Part shown: positions 23,885-33,407 of the stretch, piece after piece | Layout of the letters: each line of letters starts with the position of its first letter | Position numbering within the stretch: the first letter of the stretch is position 1 | Origin: Paenibacillus curdlanolyticus YK9 | Lineage (GTDB): Bacteria; Bacillota; Bacilli; Paenibacillales; Paenibacillaceae | Direction of reading: 5' to 3' | Assembly: GCF_000179615.1 (NCBI RefSeq) | Contig: NZ_AEDD01000007.1 | Span: forward strand, 124,001-188,000 | Length of the DNA: 64,000 nucleotides | Notes under the pieces: model-generated | The model's database searches: none | What the model saw: the letters and a program-made list of their open reading frames with translations, nothing else | Told to the model about the DNA's origin: nothing | Translations under genes and position numbers: made by a program

Positions 23885-25330
23885 ATGGCAAAGGTGCAAG
23901 CAACGACGGCAAATGACGGTTCCAGCGTATTCGACGTTAACACGAACGATCCCAATCAGTTGAAGTGGCAGGCAGACGCAATGATGTTCGTATCCGATCT
24001 GCAGGTGAACCAAACGCTTAAGCAGCAATGGACATCACTGCTGGCGAGCATGAAAGCGAAGCTCGACGACAGCCCTCCCCCGGCGGACGACAAAGACGCG
24101 ATATACAAAGAAAAGATCAAGATCATCAATAATTTCTTGGCGCAAAAAGGGTATCAAACCGCAGCCGTCTTCGTCCTCGAGCTGACCAAAACCGACTTCT
24201 ACAACGATCACCTCAAGGAAAGCGAGCCTAACGACGAGTCCGATCGTTTCGTTCAGGACATTTTGGCGAAGCCCGCCCTGCTGGCTGGCTGGCAGAAAGC
24301 GATGCAAACGGCGCATGATTCGGACTCGACTGCACCCGACCAATACTTGAAGAACAATGGCTACCGTTGCTCTGCCCAACAAGTTGCGGCTTCCTTCAAA
24401 TCAATGCGCAATGTTGATCTGAAGTTCTGGACCGGCGTTTACGGCAACACGGTCATCACGACGACGGACGGCAAATCCGAGACTGGCCCGACGGTGCTCA
24501 TCTACTCCAGCACGGACGGCATCTCGATCGGCAGCGATATGCTGGACAAAGAATTAAATAAAGTAACCTACGACAAGGGCGTGCTGAGCTGGACGAAGGA
24601 TGATTTCACCATTAGCCATTCCGGCCAGTTAACGTTCAGCCAAGTGACGCGTGCTGCCAAAGACGATAAAGACGGCTATGTGGGCAACGAGTTTTTCGGA
24701 ACGATTACGTATTATGAAAACGGAGCGGAGACGAAGAAAAATATTTTCGGCCGAATCGGCAAGCCTCCAGTAGACAACAGCGGCTCGGGCGGCGGTGATC
24801 GCAAGAAATGCCCTACGCCTCCGTCCGTGAAGCTTAGCGAAGTCGACAAAGCGATGAAATATATCGGCTACTTTATGGCGGCTGTCTTCATCGTGGACTT
24901 CATCGCCTCGGTGCCTAAACGGTTCAAAGCCATTTCCGAATTCGTTGAGAAAGTAAAATCAGCTGTCACCGACGACAAGAAATCCAATATGGAAGAGGAG
25001 CTGGATGATTCGTTCGAAATGATCGAGGTTTCCAGCGATGAGCAATCGCTCAATGAGAACGGATCATTCGATTCGAATGTCGATGGCGCGCAGCCTGAAA
25101 ACTATGACAATGCGCAGGGGCTGGATGGCATCAGCGACGAGCAGCTGCCGCGTGCCGAGGATGTGCAGGCGATGGAGCAAGGACTGGATAACATCAACGA
25201 GAATGGCGAGATCGAGCAAAACGAGGACAACGTCAATGAGCAGGATGATGCCGTTCAGGACGATGACGCATACAACGGCGAGAGCGAAGGCGAGTTCGAG
25301 GGCCTGTCCGATCTATTCAAAGAAATTTAA
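23885..25330 (+). CDS. Unknown protein with helical repeats, beta domain, one membrane helix and acidic tail
   Basis: 481 residues; ATG 23885 follows GAGGAGG. No signal peptide. Two helical segments near 20-105 and 120-175 each end in a short motif (FLAQKGYQTAAVFV; YLKNNGYRCSAQQVA) that recalls Nif11-type helical domains. Residues about 180-310 are predicted beta strands with Gly/Thr turns (a lipocalin-like or sandwich domain is possible). After a GSGGGDRKKCPTPP linker one hydrophobic helix is seen (YIGYFMAAVFIVDFIASV, about 328-346). The last 110 residues are very acidic and Asn/Gln-rich and likely disordered. Thirty bases separate it from the next gene. I do not recognise a family; the assignments are by pattern only. 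Confidence 0.75.
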   Translation: MAKVQATTANDGSSVFDVNTNDPNQLKWQADAMMFVSDLQVNQTLKQQWTSLLASMKAKLDDSPPPADDKDAIYKEKIKIINNFLAQKGYQTAAVFVLELTKTDFYNDHLKESEPNDESDRFVQDILAKPALLAGWQKAMQTAHDSDSTAPDQYLKNNGYRCSAQQVAASFKSMRNVDLKFWTGVYGNTVITTTDGKSETGPTVLIYSSTDGISIGSDMLDKELNKVTYDKGVLSWTKDDFTISHSGQLTFSQVTRAAKDDKDGYVGNEFFGTITYYENGAETKKNIFGRIGKPPVDNSGSGGGDRKKCPTPPSVKLSEVDKAMKYIGYFMAAVFIVDFIASVPKRFKAISEFVEKVKSAVTDDKKSNMEEELDDSFEMIEVSSDEQSLNENGSFDSNVDGAQPENYDNAQGLDGISDEQLPRAEDVQAMEQGLDNINENGEIEQNEDNVNEQDDAVQDDDAYNGESEGEFEGLSDLFKEI

Positions 25331-25359
25331 CCAACCAAACGATATAGGAGGCTACAACC

Positions 25360-26802
25360 ATGTCTAACAATGCAGTTACGCAAGACCAAGCCGCGTTCTG
25401 GCAATTATTCGTCACAACAATCGCAGGCCAGCTGCCCGGCACTGATCCGAAAAACTTCATCTCCGCAGCAGGGGCAATCAACTCCAACCTTGCTAACGAG
25501 AACGAAGCGATTGCCTTAACCGACGCTTATAATCTCGGCAATACGATCCCGGATTGGGGCTTAACGTGGAATGGCGCGTTTAATACCCGGTTGTTCGATA
25601 CGTACCAGCAATGGGTGCGCGACCTTGTGCCAGCGGGCGGCTCGGACAGCTCCTCCGGCAGCGGCACGACTGGCGGCGCTTCCGACGATCTCGATACGCA
25701 AATCGATGCGCTTCGCAGCAAAATCGCGACGCTCAGCAGCGATGTCTCCCTGATCTACCAAGGGTTTTACGAGGATTGGCTGAACGAGGTATGCGCTGAA
25801 TTCGACGACTCCGGCAAAACCTGCAAGCTTTTCATGTCCACGCCGCCAGACCCGACCTGGAGCTCGTACCGGCAGGACCAGTTGACGACGGACAATTATA
25901 AAGCAAAAGTTGAAGCGCTCGAAAGCACATTCGGCTCGCTGCTCGCTGGCTTAACGACCCAGCTCAACGCCCTGCTGCTGCAAAAGTTCGGACCCGACTA
26001 CCAAGAGCTTGCCGACGCATCCGAAGCGGTAGCGCTCGCTGATCCTTTCGAACCGCATACGACGGACGAACTTCAGCAAACATCGCAATTTCAGATGACG
26101 ATCAAAGAAAATGATACGACCGCTTCAGTGCCGCGGTTCAAAACGAGCGAGCTGCAGAACGTTCGCAATTGGCTGCGCAAGCAGCAGGATGCCGTTGCAG
26201 CTAACGGCTCCCCGCTGTTCGCCGATAAAGCGAAGGTGCAAATTACGCTCAACGATCAGCAAGCTACGGAGAAGGACAGCTCGTGGAAATTCAGTGCGAG
26301 CGTGGGCATCCCGATCGACTGGTTCTGGCTCGGCGGCAAAACAAGCGAATCCAGCAGCAGCCAATATCAAGAAAACTATTCGTACGACATGCTAATCACG
26401 TACCAAGATATCATTACCGTTAACGTTAATCCCGGCGACTGGTACTTTGAAGGCCTGCTGCGCACCTATAAGGACTTCAACAACTGGATGCCAGGCACCA
26501 GCTTCATCGGCAAGCAAATCTGGGGACCTAACGGGCTAATGAATGTGGTGGTCAAAGGGGTCGTGCTCGGCTATGCGCCTTACATGCGCTTTACCTCCAA
26601 GGACTGGAACAACACAACGACTATGACGCAGTGGTCCGCCAGCGCCAGCTTCGGAATCGGTCCCTTCAACTTTGAGTCGGCGTCCGCTTCCGGCTCCGAA
26701 TACAGCTCGTTCACGCAGCAGATCGAGAACGGCATCGAAATCCGCGACACGAGCGGCGTTCCGAAAGTTATCGGACTGATCGTAGATACGCCAAACTTCT
26801 AA
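25360..26802 (+). CDS. Unknown 480-residue protein, possible beta-pore-forming type
   Basis: 480 residues; ATG 25360 follows ATAGGAGG, a strong site. No signal peptide or membrane helix. Residues 1-95 are helical, a Gly/Ser linker with SSSGSGTTGG follows, then a long helical region (about 110-230) with coiled-coil character. The C-terminal half is beta-rich: WKFSASVGIPIDWFW, a Ser-rich run, and near the end WSASASFGIGPFNFESASAS with alternating polar and non-polar residues, as in amphipathic hairpins of beta-pore-forming toxins. It ends KVIGLIVDTPNF. I recall similar C-terminal Ser-alternating proteins of unknown function in bacteria and fungi but cannot name a family. Co-transcribed with 23885-25330. 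Confidence 0.75.
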   Translation: MSNNAVTQDQAAFWQLFVTTIAGQLPGTDPKNFISAAGAINSNLANENEAIALTDAYNLGNTIPDWGLTWNGAFNTRLFDTYQQWVRDLVPAGGSDSSSGSGTTGGASDDLDTQIDALRSKIATLSSDVSLIYQGFYEDWLNEVCAEFDDSGKTCKLFMSTPPDPTWSSYRQDQLTTDNYKAKVEALESTFGSLLAGLTTQLNALLLQKFGPDYQELADASEAVALADPFEPHTTDELQQTSQFQMTIKENDTTASVPRFKTSELQNVRNWLRKQQDAVAANGSPLFADKAKVQITLNDQQATEKDSSWKFSASVGIPIDWFWLGGKTSESSSSQYQENYSYDMLITYQDIITVNVNPGDWYFEGLLRTYKDFNNWMPGTSFIGKQIWGPNGLMNVVVKGVVLGYAPYMRFTSKDWNNTTTMTQWSASASFGIGPFNFESASASGSEYSSFTQQIENGIEIRDTSGVPKVIGLIVDTPNF

Positions 26803-26812
26803 AATATAAAAC

Positions 26813-26847
26813 GCCAAGCTCCTCCTCAGAGGCGCTTGGCTTCTTTT
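26813..26847 (+). terminator. Terminator of the two-gene cassette
   Basis: GCCAAGC (26813-26819) and GCTTGGC (26834-26840) pair, with an inner CTC/GAG, and are followed by TTCTTTTT. It shows the cassette is a two-gene transcription unit. Confidence 0.8.
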
Positions 26848-26882
26848 TATAACATGCCGTAGCTATGCGGTTAACAACGCTG

Positions 26883-27605
26883 TTAAAAAGGCAATTGTCC
26901 CGGTCTTCCCAGCCAATAGCCTTGTCCTAACGAAACGCCTAGACTTCTGGCCATCTCCCAATCCTGCTCGGTCTCTACTCCCTCAAGAATGAGCAAGGAA
27001 TCGTTGCGGCACAGCTCAGCCATTAGATTAACGACACGCTGCTTCTGGCCTGATTCAGTCAACCCCTGTGCGAAATAACGGTCAAGCTTGACGATATCCG
27101 GCGATAGCTCTACGAACTTCCGAAGGGATGAAGCGCCCTCTCCTGTATCGTCCAACGCTAGACGAATGCCGCTTGCTCGCAAAATACCGGTGCCTTCAGC
27201 AAAGCCCGGCGTACTCCATAAATTTGCTTCCTCGGTGGATTCGTTTAACTCAACGACGATCCGATCGAAGAAACGTACGTAATGTCCCTCCATTCGTGAC
27301 ATAAATGACGGGAACGAAGGATGTGCCAGCGTCGATGGGAGAAGGTTAACAAATAAAATCGTTCGGTCGTTCGGCGAGCGTTCCCCGCCAAAATAAAACG
27401 CGATAGCCATCTCAAACGATAACGTATCCAAACGATAAAGTTCCCCGCACTGTCTGGCGTTCTGGAAGAGTTCCCCTGGACCAATCCCTGCTCGGCTTCT
27501 AATCAGCGCTTCATACCCATAGACTACGTCGGACTGCCCGTCCACGATCGGCTGGTAATGGTGGAACAGATCCTCATATTCCAACGATCTCAAAGCTTTT
27601 GACAT
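26883..27605 (-). CDS. Stand-alone EAL-domain cyclic-di-GMP phosphodiesterase
   Basis: 240 residues, one EAL domain with no sensor or membrane part. The signature is YEALIR, with further metal and substrate residues in FVNLLP, VVELNE, VKLDRYF, LEGVET and the final GQGYWLGRP. The usual DDFG[ST]G loop is DDTGEG here: both Asp are kept but Phe and Ser/Thr are replaced by Thr and Glu. Activity (hydrolysis of c-di-GMP to pGpG) is therefore likely but could be altered. The start at 27605 gives the usual length for a single EAL domain. Confidence 0.88.
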   Translation of the reverse strand: MSKALRSLEYEDLFHHYQPIVDGQSDVVYGYEALIRSRAGIGPGELFQNARQCGELYRLDTLSFEMAIAFYFGGERSPNDRTILFVNLLPSTLAHPSFPSFMSRMEGHYVRFFDRIVVELNESTEEANLWSTPGFAEGTGILRASGIRLALDDTGEGASSLRKFVELSPDIVKLDRYFAQGLTESGQKQRVVNLMAELCRNDSLLILEGVETEQDWEMARSLGVSLGQGYWLGRPGQLPF

Positions 27606-27818
27606 AGCGAAAATTCCTTTCTGGCGGCTGCAAAGATTTAATTTCCGAAATACTGCAGTCTAACGAACTAGGTCGATAGGTGATGCGGACTAGGGTAACA
27701 AACAACACTTGCTGCCCTTTTCTTTTCGACATCAATCGACTAATTCCTACTTTATTCCTGATTTATTTTTATATTTTTCCTATACACAATGGATTTACCA
27801 CTTCGCTGGATAAAAAAA

Positions 27819-27882
27819 GCCGCAGCTATGGCATCAATCGTCTGTTCCTTCAGACTTACGATCGATGCAGCATCGCTGCGGC
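27819..27882 (-). terminator. Terminator after the VanY-like gene
   Basis: GCCGCAGC and GCTGCGGC (27819-27826, 27875-27882) close a long imperfect stem; on the minus strand it is followed by a run of seven T. It starts 14 bases after the stop at 27896. Confidence 0.7.
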
Positions 27883-27895
27883 GCTAACTGGATAT

Positions 27896-28849
27896 CTAGT
27901 TCGTTACATTTTCTTCCGTATACTCCTCCAGCGTCAGACCGCTCGTATGCATAGCGACAGCCATATCTACGCCCACGTACCGAAGATGCCAAGATTCATA
28001 CTTATAACCGGTCACTTTCTCCTTGTTCGCTGGATAACGAATAATAAAGCCATATTCAAATGAATGATCCGCCAACCACTTCGCCTCGTCCGTATCCGCA
28101 AAGCAATCCTCGGCTGCACATTTGCCGCCCGTTCCCGATACATCAATCGCTAATCCCGTCTGATGCTCGCTAAAGCCCGGACGCGCGCTGTACCTTGCTG
28201 CCGCCGCTTCGCCGTCGCGTTTCACATAGTTGTTAAACAGCGTCTTTTGACGCGCTTCCGACCGGTACCCCGACACGCCTGCAAGCGAGATGCCGTCCTT
28301 GGACGCGCCGTCGAACAGCTCCTTCAACGCCGCTGCCGCTTCCTTGCGCATTTTGCGTTTGTCAGCCTTTTCGCTAAAAATAAATGGTACATCCGGGTAC
28401 ACCAGATCGCGCGGCACATAGCCTGCTGGCAGCCGATGCGTCTTGTTCACCAACACGCCAACCGCCTCCGGCTTGGCAGCTGTTACAACGGAAGCCTTGC
28501 TGCCACTCGCCGGTTTGCCGCCAGATGGCTTGCCGCTTGTGTTCGTGCTGGCCGGCTTGCCGTCGGCTTGGCTATCCGATGGGCGATCTGTCTTGCCGCT
28601 CTGTCCGTCTGCCTCGCCATCCGCCTGATTCTCGCTTGAATCCGAAAGCTGGCCGGTTCCCTGCGACTCCTCGTCGGGCTTGTCCGTCTGTGCAGGAGCT
28701 GTCGGCTCCGTGCCTGTTTCAGACTGCTGGCCTTCTGCCGTCGGGGTCTGAGCTGTATGCGGTTCTGTATCTTTGCCGACTACCTTCGTGTACATGGTGC
28801 CCGCCAGAATAATAGCGAGAGCAAAAGTAATTGCAATCATTTTTTTCAT
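27896..28849 (-). CDS. D,D-carboxypeptidase-like M15B (VanY family) protein
   Basis: 317 residues. ATG 28849 starts a signal-anchor segment (MKKMIAITFALAIILAGTMY) and follows AGGGAT; longer in-frame starts upstream would destroy it. Residues about 30-135 are a low-complexity T/E/Q/S/G/K linker that spans the wall. The catalytic domain has SGYRSEARQKTLF, the zinc motif SEHQTGLAIDV and the catalytic ESWHLRYVG, so the D-Ala-D-Ala peptidase site is complete. It would trim peptidoglycan stem peptides outside the membrane. There is no VanS/VanR or ligase nearby, so a wall-maintenance role is more likely than glycopeptide resistance. Confidence 0.9.
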   Translation of the reverse strand: MKKMIAITFALAIILAGTMYTKVVGKDTEPHTAQTPTAEGQQSETGTEPTAPAQTDKPDEESQGTGQLSDSSENQADGEADGQSGKTDRPSDSQADGKPASTNTSGKPSGGKPASGSKASVVTAAKPEAVGVLVNKTHRLPAGYVPRDLVYPDVPFIFSEKADKRKMRKEAAAALKELFDGASKDGISLAGVSGYRSEARQKTLFNNYVKRDGEAAAARYSARPGFSEHQTGLAIDVSGTGGKCAAEDCFADTDEAKWLADHSFEYGFIIRYPANKEKVTGYKYESWHLRYVGVDMAVAMHTSGLTLEEYTEENVTN

Positions 28850-28976
28850 GTGGGATCCCTCGATTTCTAAGTTGTCTATGAACCTGCTGCTGTTTAATAG
28901 ACGACCTAGAAGAGAGGATTGTTTCATATCCGCACATGTTATTTCATTTGAACATAATGGAAGCTGTTTGCCTCCG

Positions 28977-30416
28977 CTATCCCTTGACGAGCTGCTTCTC
29001 CCTGTCGCTGCCCGATATTCGGCTGAAAAACTCCGCATCTTCTTGTGCCAGCAACAGCCAAGCATCCACGCATGCGGGATCAAAATGGATGCCTCGCTCC
29101 GCTTCAATAATCGCTAGCGCCTCCTGATGCGACATTGCCTTTCGATACGATCGCGACGAAGTTAACGCGTCATACACGTCCGCCACCGCCGTAATCCGTG
29201 CGAGCAGCGGAATTTTATCATGCTTCAGCCGATCCGGGTAACCGGTGCCGTCCCATCGCTCATGGTGAGAACGAATAACCGCCAGCTCCTCGGTCATGAA
29301 GCCGATTCGTTTGCATAAATTAAAGCCAGATGTGGGATGCTCTTCAATAATGCTGCGCTCGAGCGCCGTTAGCCGCCCTGGCTTATTAAGGATGGCATCC
29401 GGAACCTGCAGCTTGCCTACATCATGAACGATGCCGCCCAGCGCGATTGCCCGCAATTGCTCGGTATTCAGCTCCATACGCTCGCCTAGCCGAAGCGCAT
29501 ACAACGCAACGCGATAGTTATGGCCGGCCGTATAAGGATCGCGTGTCTCCGTTGTCATAATAAGCGCGCGAACGCTTGGCGATAAACAAGTCTGAATCCA
29601 CTCCCTTGGATTCGCCCGAAACAGATGAAGCAAGGATTCTCCGAACGTATCCCTCACCGCATACTGATAGCGAATGCCTACCAGCGTAAACACGACTGAA
29701 ATAAGCAGCGTAAGATGATAAATCCACCAGCTTAAATGCCACACCTCGCCTGTCACCATAATGAACTGCGACACGATAAGCAGCCCCGCGCTGTATACCA
29801 TCGCTATTTGCATTGGTGAGCACCATGCTTGATAGGACTGCCAATAACGCCGCATCGTCCATCCGGCAAACGCTACGGTATAAACGGTCGCGCTCCATTT
29901 GAACCCGCTGCTCGTTAGAAACTCCATATCCATCAAGTGATGACTTTGGAACAGCAGCAAGCATGCAATACCTAGAATCAGCGTCCATACCGGCAGAAGG
30001 TTTCGGTTGTAGCGAGAGAGCAGCCGAATAACCGGCTGATCGCTAGACAGCGATGACAGCCAGAGCCACGATACCGCAAGCACGATGCTGATTTGGGCAG
30101 CCAACGTCGGCAGCTTGGATGCGTGCATTAGAAACCCCGGAGTTGAGAGCCCATGCAGCAGGAAAACTTCAGCTAGCGATATGTACGCGAGCGCTGCGAA
30201 CGTCACTTTTACGTTTCGCAGGCGCACGCCTGCAATGCCGACCATAACCGCCATGGCCATTGCCAAGGCAGAGACGATGCTTACGACATAAAAATGGCCA
30301 GTCGGCGCGCTTAGCGTCCGATCGAGCGAACTGAAGCTTCTCAGTAACGCATACGCGAACAAAGGCAGCAACATAACGGCAGCGAGCATATAAAGTGAGC
30401 TAGCTTTTTTACGCAA
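28977..30416 (-). CDS. Membrane HD-GYP domain protein (c-di-GMP phosphodiesterase family)
   Basis: 479 residues from TTG 30416, seven bases after GGGAGGGG; an ATG at 30434 overlaps that site. About eight membrane helices fill residues 10-265 and form an uncharacterised sensor. The HD-GYP domain (about 290-470) has the full set: GHNYRVALYALRLGE, the metal pair in GGIVHDVGK, HHERWDGTGYPD, and ADVYDALTSSRSYRKA. Proteins with intact HD-GYP motifs hydrolyse c-di-GMP or related dinucleotides. It neighbours a VanY-type peptidase and lies 1.4 kb from a stand-alone EAL gene. Confidence 0.9.
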   Translation of the reverse strand: MRKKASSLYMLAAVMLLPLFAYALLRSFSSLDRTLSAPTGHFYVVSIVSALAMAMAVMVGIAGVRLRNVKVTFAALAYISLAEVFLLHGLSTPGFLMHASKLPTLAAQISIVLAVSWLWLSSLSSDQPVIRLLSRYNRNLLPVWTLILGIACLLLFQSHHLMDMEFLTSSGFKWSATVYTVAFAGWTMRRYWQSYQAWCSPMQIAMVYSAGLLIVSQFIMVTGEVWHLSWWIYHLTLLISVVFTLVGIRYQYAVRDTFGESLLHLFRANPREWIQTCLSPSVRALIMTTETRDPYTAGHNYRVALYALRLGERMELNTEQLRAIALGGIVHDVGKLQVPDAILNKPGRLTALERSIIEEHPTSGFNLCKRIGFMTEELAVIRSHHERWDGTGYPDRLKHDKIPLLARITAVADVYDALTSSRSYRKAMSHQEALAIIEAERGIHFDPACVDAWLLLAQEDAEFFSRISGSDREKQLVKG

Positions 30417-30708
30417 ACGCTGGTCCCCTCCCATCTGTACCTACAATTCCTATTAGATCTTCGTGAACATTCCGACAAGGACAAGCATTTCAGTTTGCTA
30501 TCTTGATTTATACCGGACATCCAGCACGGCGTAAAGAGTATTTTTCCAATATTCCCTCAAAACCTCCATTTGCCCGTCCGCTCATGTATCAATCGTCCTA
30601 TCAATCTCTCGAATAGGATGAAGAAAAGGACGAGTCGGCTGCGCCGTCACCTCTGGCAGCATGCTGACATGTATCGTCCGAACCATTACATTGAGAGGAG
30701 GCGAAAGG

Positions 30709-32076
30709 ATGGACATCCCTTTCGCTATAACCGTACTTGGAAGCTCGGGAGGCGTCGCCCGGGCCCTTCTCACATTGTTCGAGCACTCCCTTTTGGACGA
30801 GCATTCCCCTTTGCATGCCTGCCTGGCCAACAGCCGCATCCACGGCATCGACCGGGAGCAAAAACCGCGCAGCTACTATCGCAGCTTCGCGCCGGAGCTA
30901 TCCGCCCGTCTAAAACTTCATCAGCTTGACCTAACGGATGCCGAATCGTTAAAAGAGCACTGCGTCCGCACTAACACCCAGTTGGTCATCGACCTGTCTT
31001 GGGCTGACACGCGGAGCATGATTGCCTGCTGTGACGAGCTCGGCATTAGCTACGTCAACACTGCGCTGGAGGACGAGGAAGTCGACGAAGAACCCGAATT
31101 AGAGACGACGAGCCTGCTCGAACGAATCGATCGATTCGATGCGGCAGAGAGCACTTATAAGCGTGTAAAAGCGATCGTATGCTCCGGCATGAACCCTGGA
31201 GTTGTGCAGTGGATGGCCGTAGAGCTGATGAAAGAAAATCCGGACAAGAAGCCTCGTGCCATCTACGTTGTCGAGAAAGACGATACATTCTATGAGGACC
31301 CTTCGCTTGTAAAGCCTAATACCGTCTACGTCACGTGGTCGCCGGAATGCTTCCTTGAGGAAGCCGTGTCCAACTTCCCGGTCTATTCCATTGGCGAAAC
31401 CACTTATATGATTTATGGCAACGTCTATGATCGCGAATATGAAGTCCGAATGGGCGACATCACGTTCTCCGGCTGCATCATGGCTCATGAGGAAACCATC
31501 GCATTGGCCGAGGATTACGAGGTGGAGAGCGCTTTTATCTATCGCGTGAATGATTACACAACGGAGCAAATCTATGACAATCTGGATGACACCGACGAGC
31601 TCTGGAAGTATGACCAGAAGTTGCTGCATCCGGACGATGGCAAGCTCGTTGGCGGCGATCTCATCGGCGTTTTGATCGTCTATGACGACCATGAGCGCTA
31701 CATGTACAATCACGTAACGAATGAAGAGGCCTATGCTGAATTCAAGACCAACGCTACGTACCTGCAAGTCGCAAGCGGCGTATACGCGGCCGCATCCGTC
31801 CTTGTCCTCGATTCCGTCGAATCAGGCGTTCATTGGGTACATGACTTGGCCGAAGCAGCAGACAGCCGTTACGGCGACTATGTCATGTATTATTTGCGCG
31901 AATTCGTCACGGGCACGAACGACAGCACCGACGGCATGCTGCTGCAGCGCGTTGTCGAGGATGACGAGGACGAAGATGAAGATGATGAAAATGAAAGCGC
32001 GGATGCAGTATCCGAATCTCTGACGGACCTGTCCGCTCTAAACGGAGATGAACCGCCTCTCACGGAGTCGAAGTGA
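30709..32076 (+). CDS. Saccharopine-dehydrogenase-like NAD(P)-binding protein
   Basis: 455 residues; ATG 30709 follows AGGAGG by seven bases. The N-terminus ITVLGSSGGVARALLTLFEH is a glycine-rich dinucleotide-binding loop and VIDLSWADTRSMIACCDELG with YVNTALED follows, as in the homospermidine synthase / carboxynorspermidine dehydrogenase / saccharopine dehydrogenase fold. I recall this Bacillales family being annotated as related to S-adenosylmethionine decarboxylase or homospermidine synthase, without experimental proof. A polyamine role is thus only a suggestion. The final 50 residues are acidic (a run of D and E near 425-435), an unusual tail. Single gene with its own terminator. Confidence 0.7.
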   Translation: MDIPFAITVLGSSGGVARALLTLFEHSLLDEHSPLHACLANSRIHGIDREQKPRSYYRSFAPELSARLKLHQLDLTDAESLKEHCVRTNTQLVIDLSWADTRSMIACCDELGISYVNTALEDEEVDEEPELETTSLLERIDRFDAAESTYKRVKAIVCSGMNPGVVQWMAVELMKENPDKKPRAIYVVEKDDTFYEDPSLVKPNTVYVTWSPECFLEEAVSNFPVYSIGETTYMIYGNVYDREYEVRMGDITFSGCIMAHEETIALAEDYEVESAFIYRVNDYTTEQIYDNLDDTDELWKYDQKLLHPDDGKLVGGDLIGVLIVYDDHERYMYNHVTNEEAYAEFKTNATYLQVASGVYAAASVLVLDSVESGVHWVHDLAEAADSRYGDYVMYYLREFVTGTNDSTDGMLLQRVVEDDEDEDEDDENESADAVSESLTDLSALNGDEPPLTESK

Positions 32077-32108
32077 TTAGGCGCGAGGGCAAGCTCAGCC
32101 TGCTGCAC

Positions 32109-32167
32109 AAACAACCCGTATCGAATTGGAAGTCGTCCTGCGCGCTTCTGGTCGAATACGGGTTGTT
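32109..32167. terminator. Bidirectional terminator
   Basis: AAACAACCCGTAT (32109-32121) and ATACGGGTTGTTT (32155-32167) pair over 13 bases. It lies between convergent genes ending at 32076 and 32205. Confidence 0.8.
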
Positions 32168-32204
32168 TCGGTTGTTGATTATTTGTGCTAGCCGAGCGAA
32201 CGGC

Positions 32205-33254
32205 CTATTCCTGCTGCAGCGCTTCAAGTTCCAAAGCAACGGATTCGATCATCTGAACGAATGCCGACAGCTCTTGGGAGCTTGCTGCCTGCCCCTCTGC
32301 AAGTATAACGGTCTGATCGCTGCCCCGCTGTACGAGATTCAGTGCCGTGTAGATGCTGCCTAGCTTCTCTTGAATGAGCCCGAGCGATTGCTTGGAGTTG
32401 GCCGCCAGCTTGCGGATCTCGTTAGCAACGACAGCAAACCCGCGCCCTTCCTCTCCTGCTCGCGCCGCTTCGATCGACGCATTCAATCCGATCAGATGCG
32501 TCTGATCGGACACTTCCTTCATCGTTGTGCCCAGCGAGCCAATATCCTCGACCTGTCGGTGAAGCTCCTTCACCTGCTCGTTCGAGCTTCGTTGCAGCTC
32601 TGCCGTATTCTCGGCAGAATCGGCCATTTTGCGGCTGCTTGCGTTTAGCTCTGCAATCATGGACGTCAGCTCTTGCACTGCCGCATTGACGCGGAGGAGC
32701 AGATGCTGCTTCTCTTCGACCATCCGCTGGATTTTTTCCTTCTCGTCTTCCTCATAGGCTTCCAGCACAACCTGCGAATCGAGATTAAACAGCTTGCTCA
32801 AGGACATGACAACGACTGCCCATTGATCGGGCAGCGCGCGCTTCAACTGCTGCGTTGCGATTTGAAGATACAGCATATAGGTGCCCAAATACCAGTTTGT
32901 CGTCAGTCCGATTCTCGAGTGGATGCGGCCGATGTGAAGGCGGCGCTCGAAGAAGGCTTCATCGATCAAGCCGGCCGTCAACGACTGGAAATACCATCGC
33001 TGCGTCCCTTTCAATCGGTCAAGCGTACTGTGGCTATTAATGATGGCTGCGAGTTCAGGCTCCTGCAGCAGCCGCTCATACAGCTCGTCTACGACCAAAT
33101 CCGTAATGGTGCCGAACAGCGCTTCTTGCGCATGAAGTATCTTCAGATCTTCCTCTGTGATCCCCGTAAACGCTACTTGCTGTAGCCGTGCACCCGTTAA
33201 ATGAATGCCGAGGCGGTCAGACGCCGTTGTCCGACCCATCATGTGATTGTTCAT
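32205..33254 (-). CDS. hemAT: Globin-coupled aerotaxis transducer HemAT
   Basis: 349 residues; ATG 33254 lies after GGGGGGA, while the frame runs on to 33335 without a site. Residues about 25-175 form a sensor globin, with the proximal-His helix segment [19 protein letters not shown] helical linker leads to a short methyl-accepting signalling domain with the hairpin tip [20 protein letters not shown], which contacts CheA/CheW. No membrane helices. HemAT binds O2 at heme and directs aerotaxis. The signalling domain is shorter than in B. subtilis HemAT (432 residues in total there), ending soon after the hairpin, so several methylation-helix turns are absent. Confidence 0.88.
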   Translation of the reverse strand: MNNHMMGRTTASDRLGIHLTGARLQQVAFTGITEEDLKILHAQEALFGTITDLVVDELYERLLQEPELAAIINSHSTLDRLKGTQRWYFQSLTAGLIDEAFFERRLHIGRIHSRIGLTTNWYLGTYMLYLQIATQQLKRALPDQWAVVVMSLSKLFNLDSQVVLEAYEEDEKEKIQRMVEEKQHLLLRVNAAVQELTSMIAELNASSRKMADSAENTAELQRSSNEQVKELHRQVEDIGSLGTTMKEVSDQTHLIGLNASIEAARAGEEGRGFAVVANEIRKLAANSKQSLGLIQEKLGSIYTALNLVQRGSDQTVILAEGQAASSQELSAFVQMIESVALELEALQQE

Positions 33255-33321
33255 AGTAAGGTCCCCCCAAAATGCAGCTATATAGGACTTTATATCGGTG
33301 ACATGGGACGTAAGGTTTAGA

Positions 33322-33351
33322 TTGACAACGGCCATTGTGGTATGCTATTCA
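33322..33351 (+). promoter_or_regulatory. Candidate promoter of the mutarotase-like gene
   Basis: TTGACA (33322-33327), an 18-bp spacer and TATTCA (33346-33351), 57 bases before the start at 33408. Confidence 0.5.
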
Positions 33352-33407
33352 AAAGTCACACCGTTTCGGCGTTGTTGCTAATTCGTCATAATTTGGAGGA
33401 AATCTAG

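Noticed and set aside
27896-28849. Glycopeptide resistance determinant
   Set aside because: Only a VanY-type peptidase is present, without VanS/VanR, ligase or VanX; a general wall enzyme is simpler.
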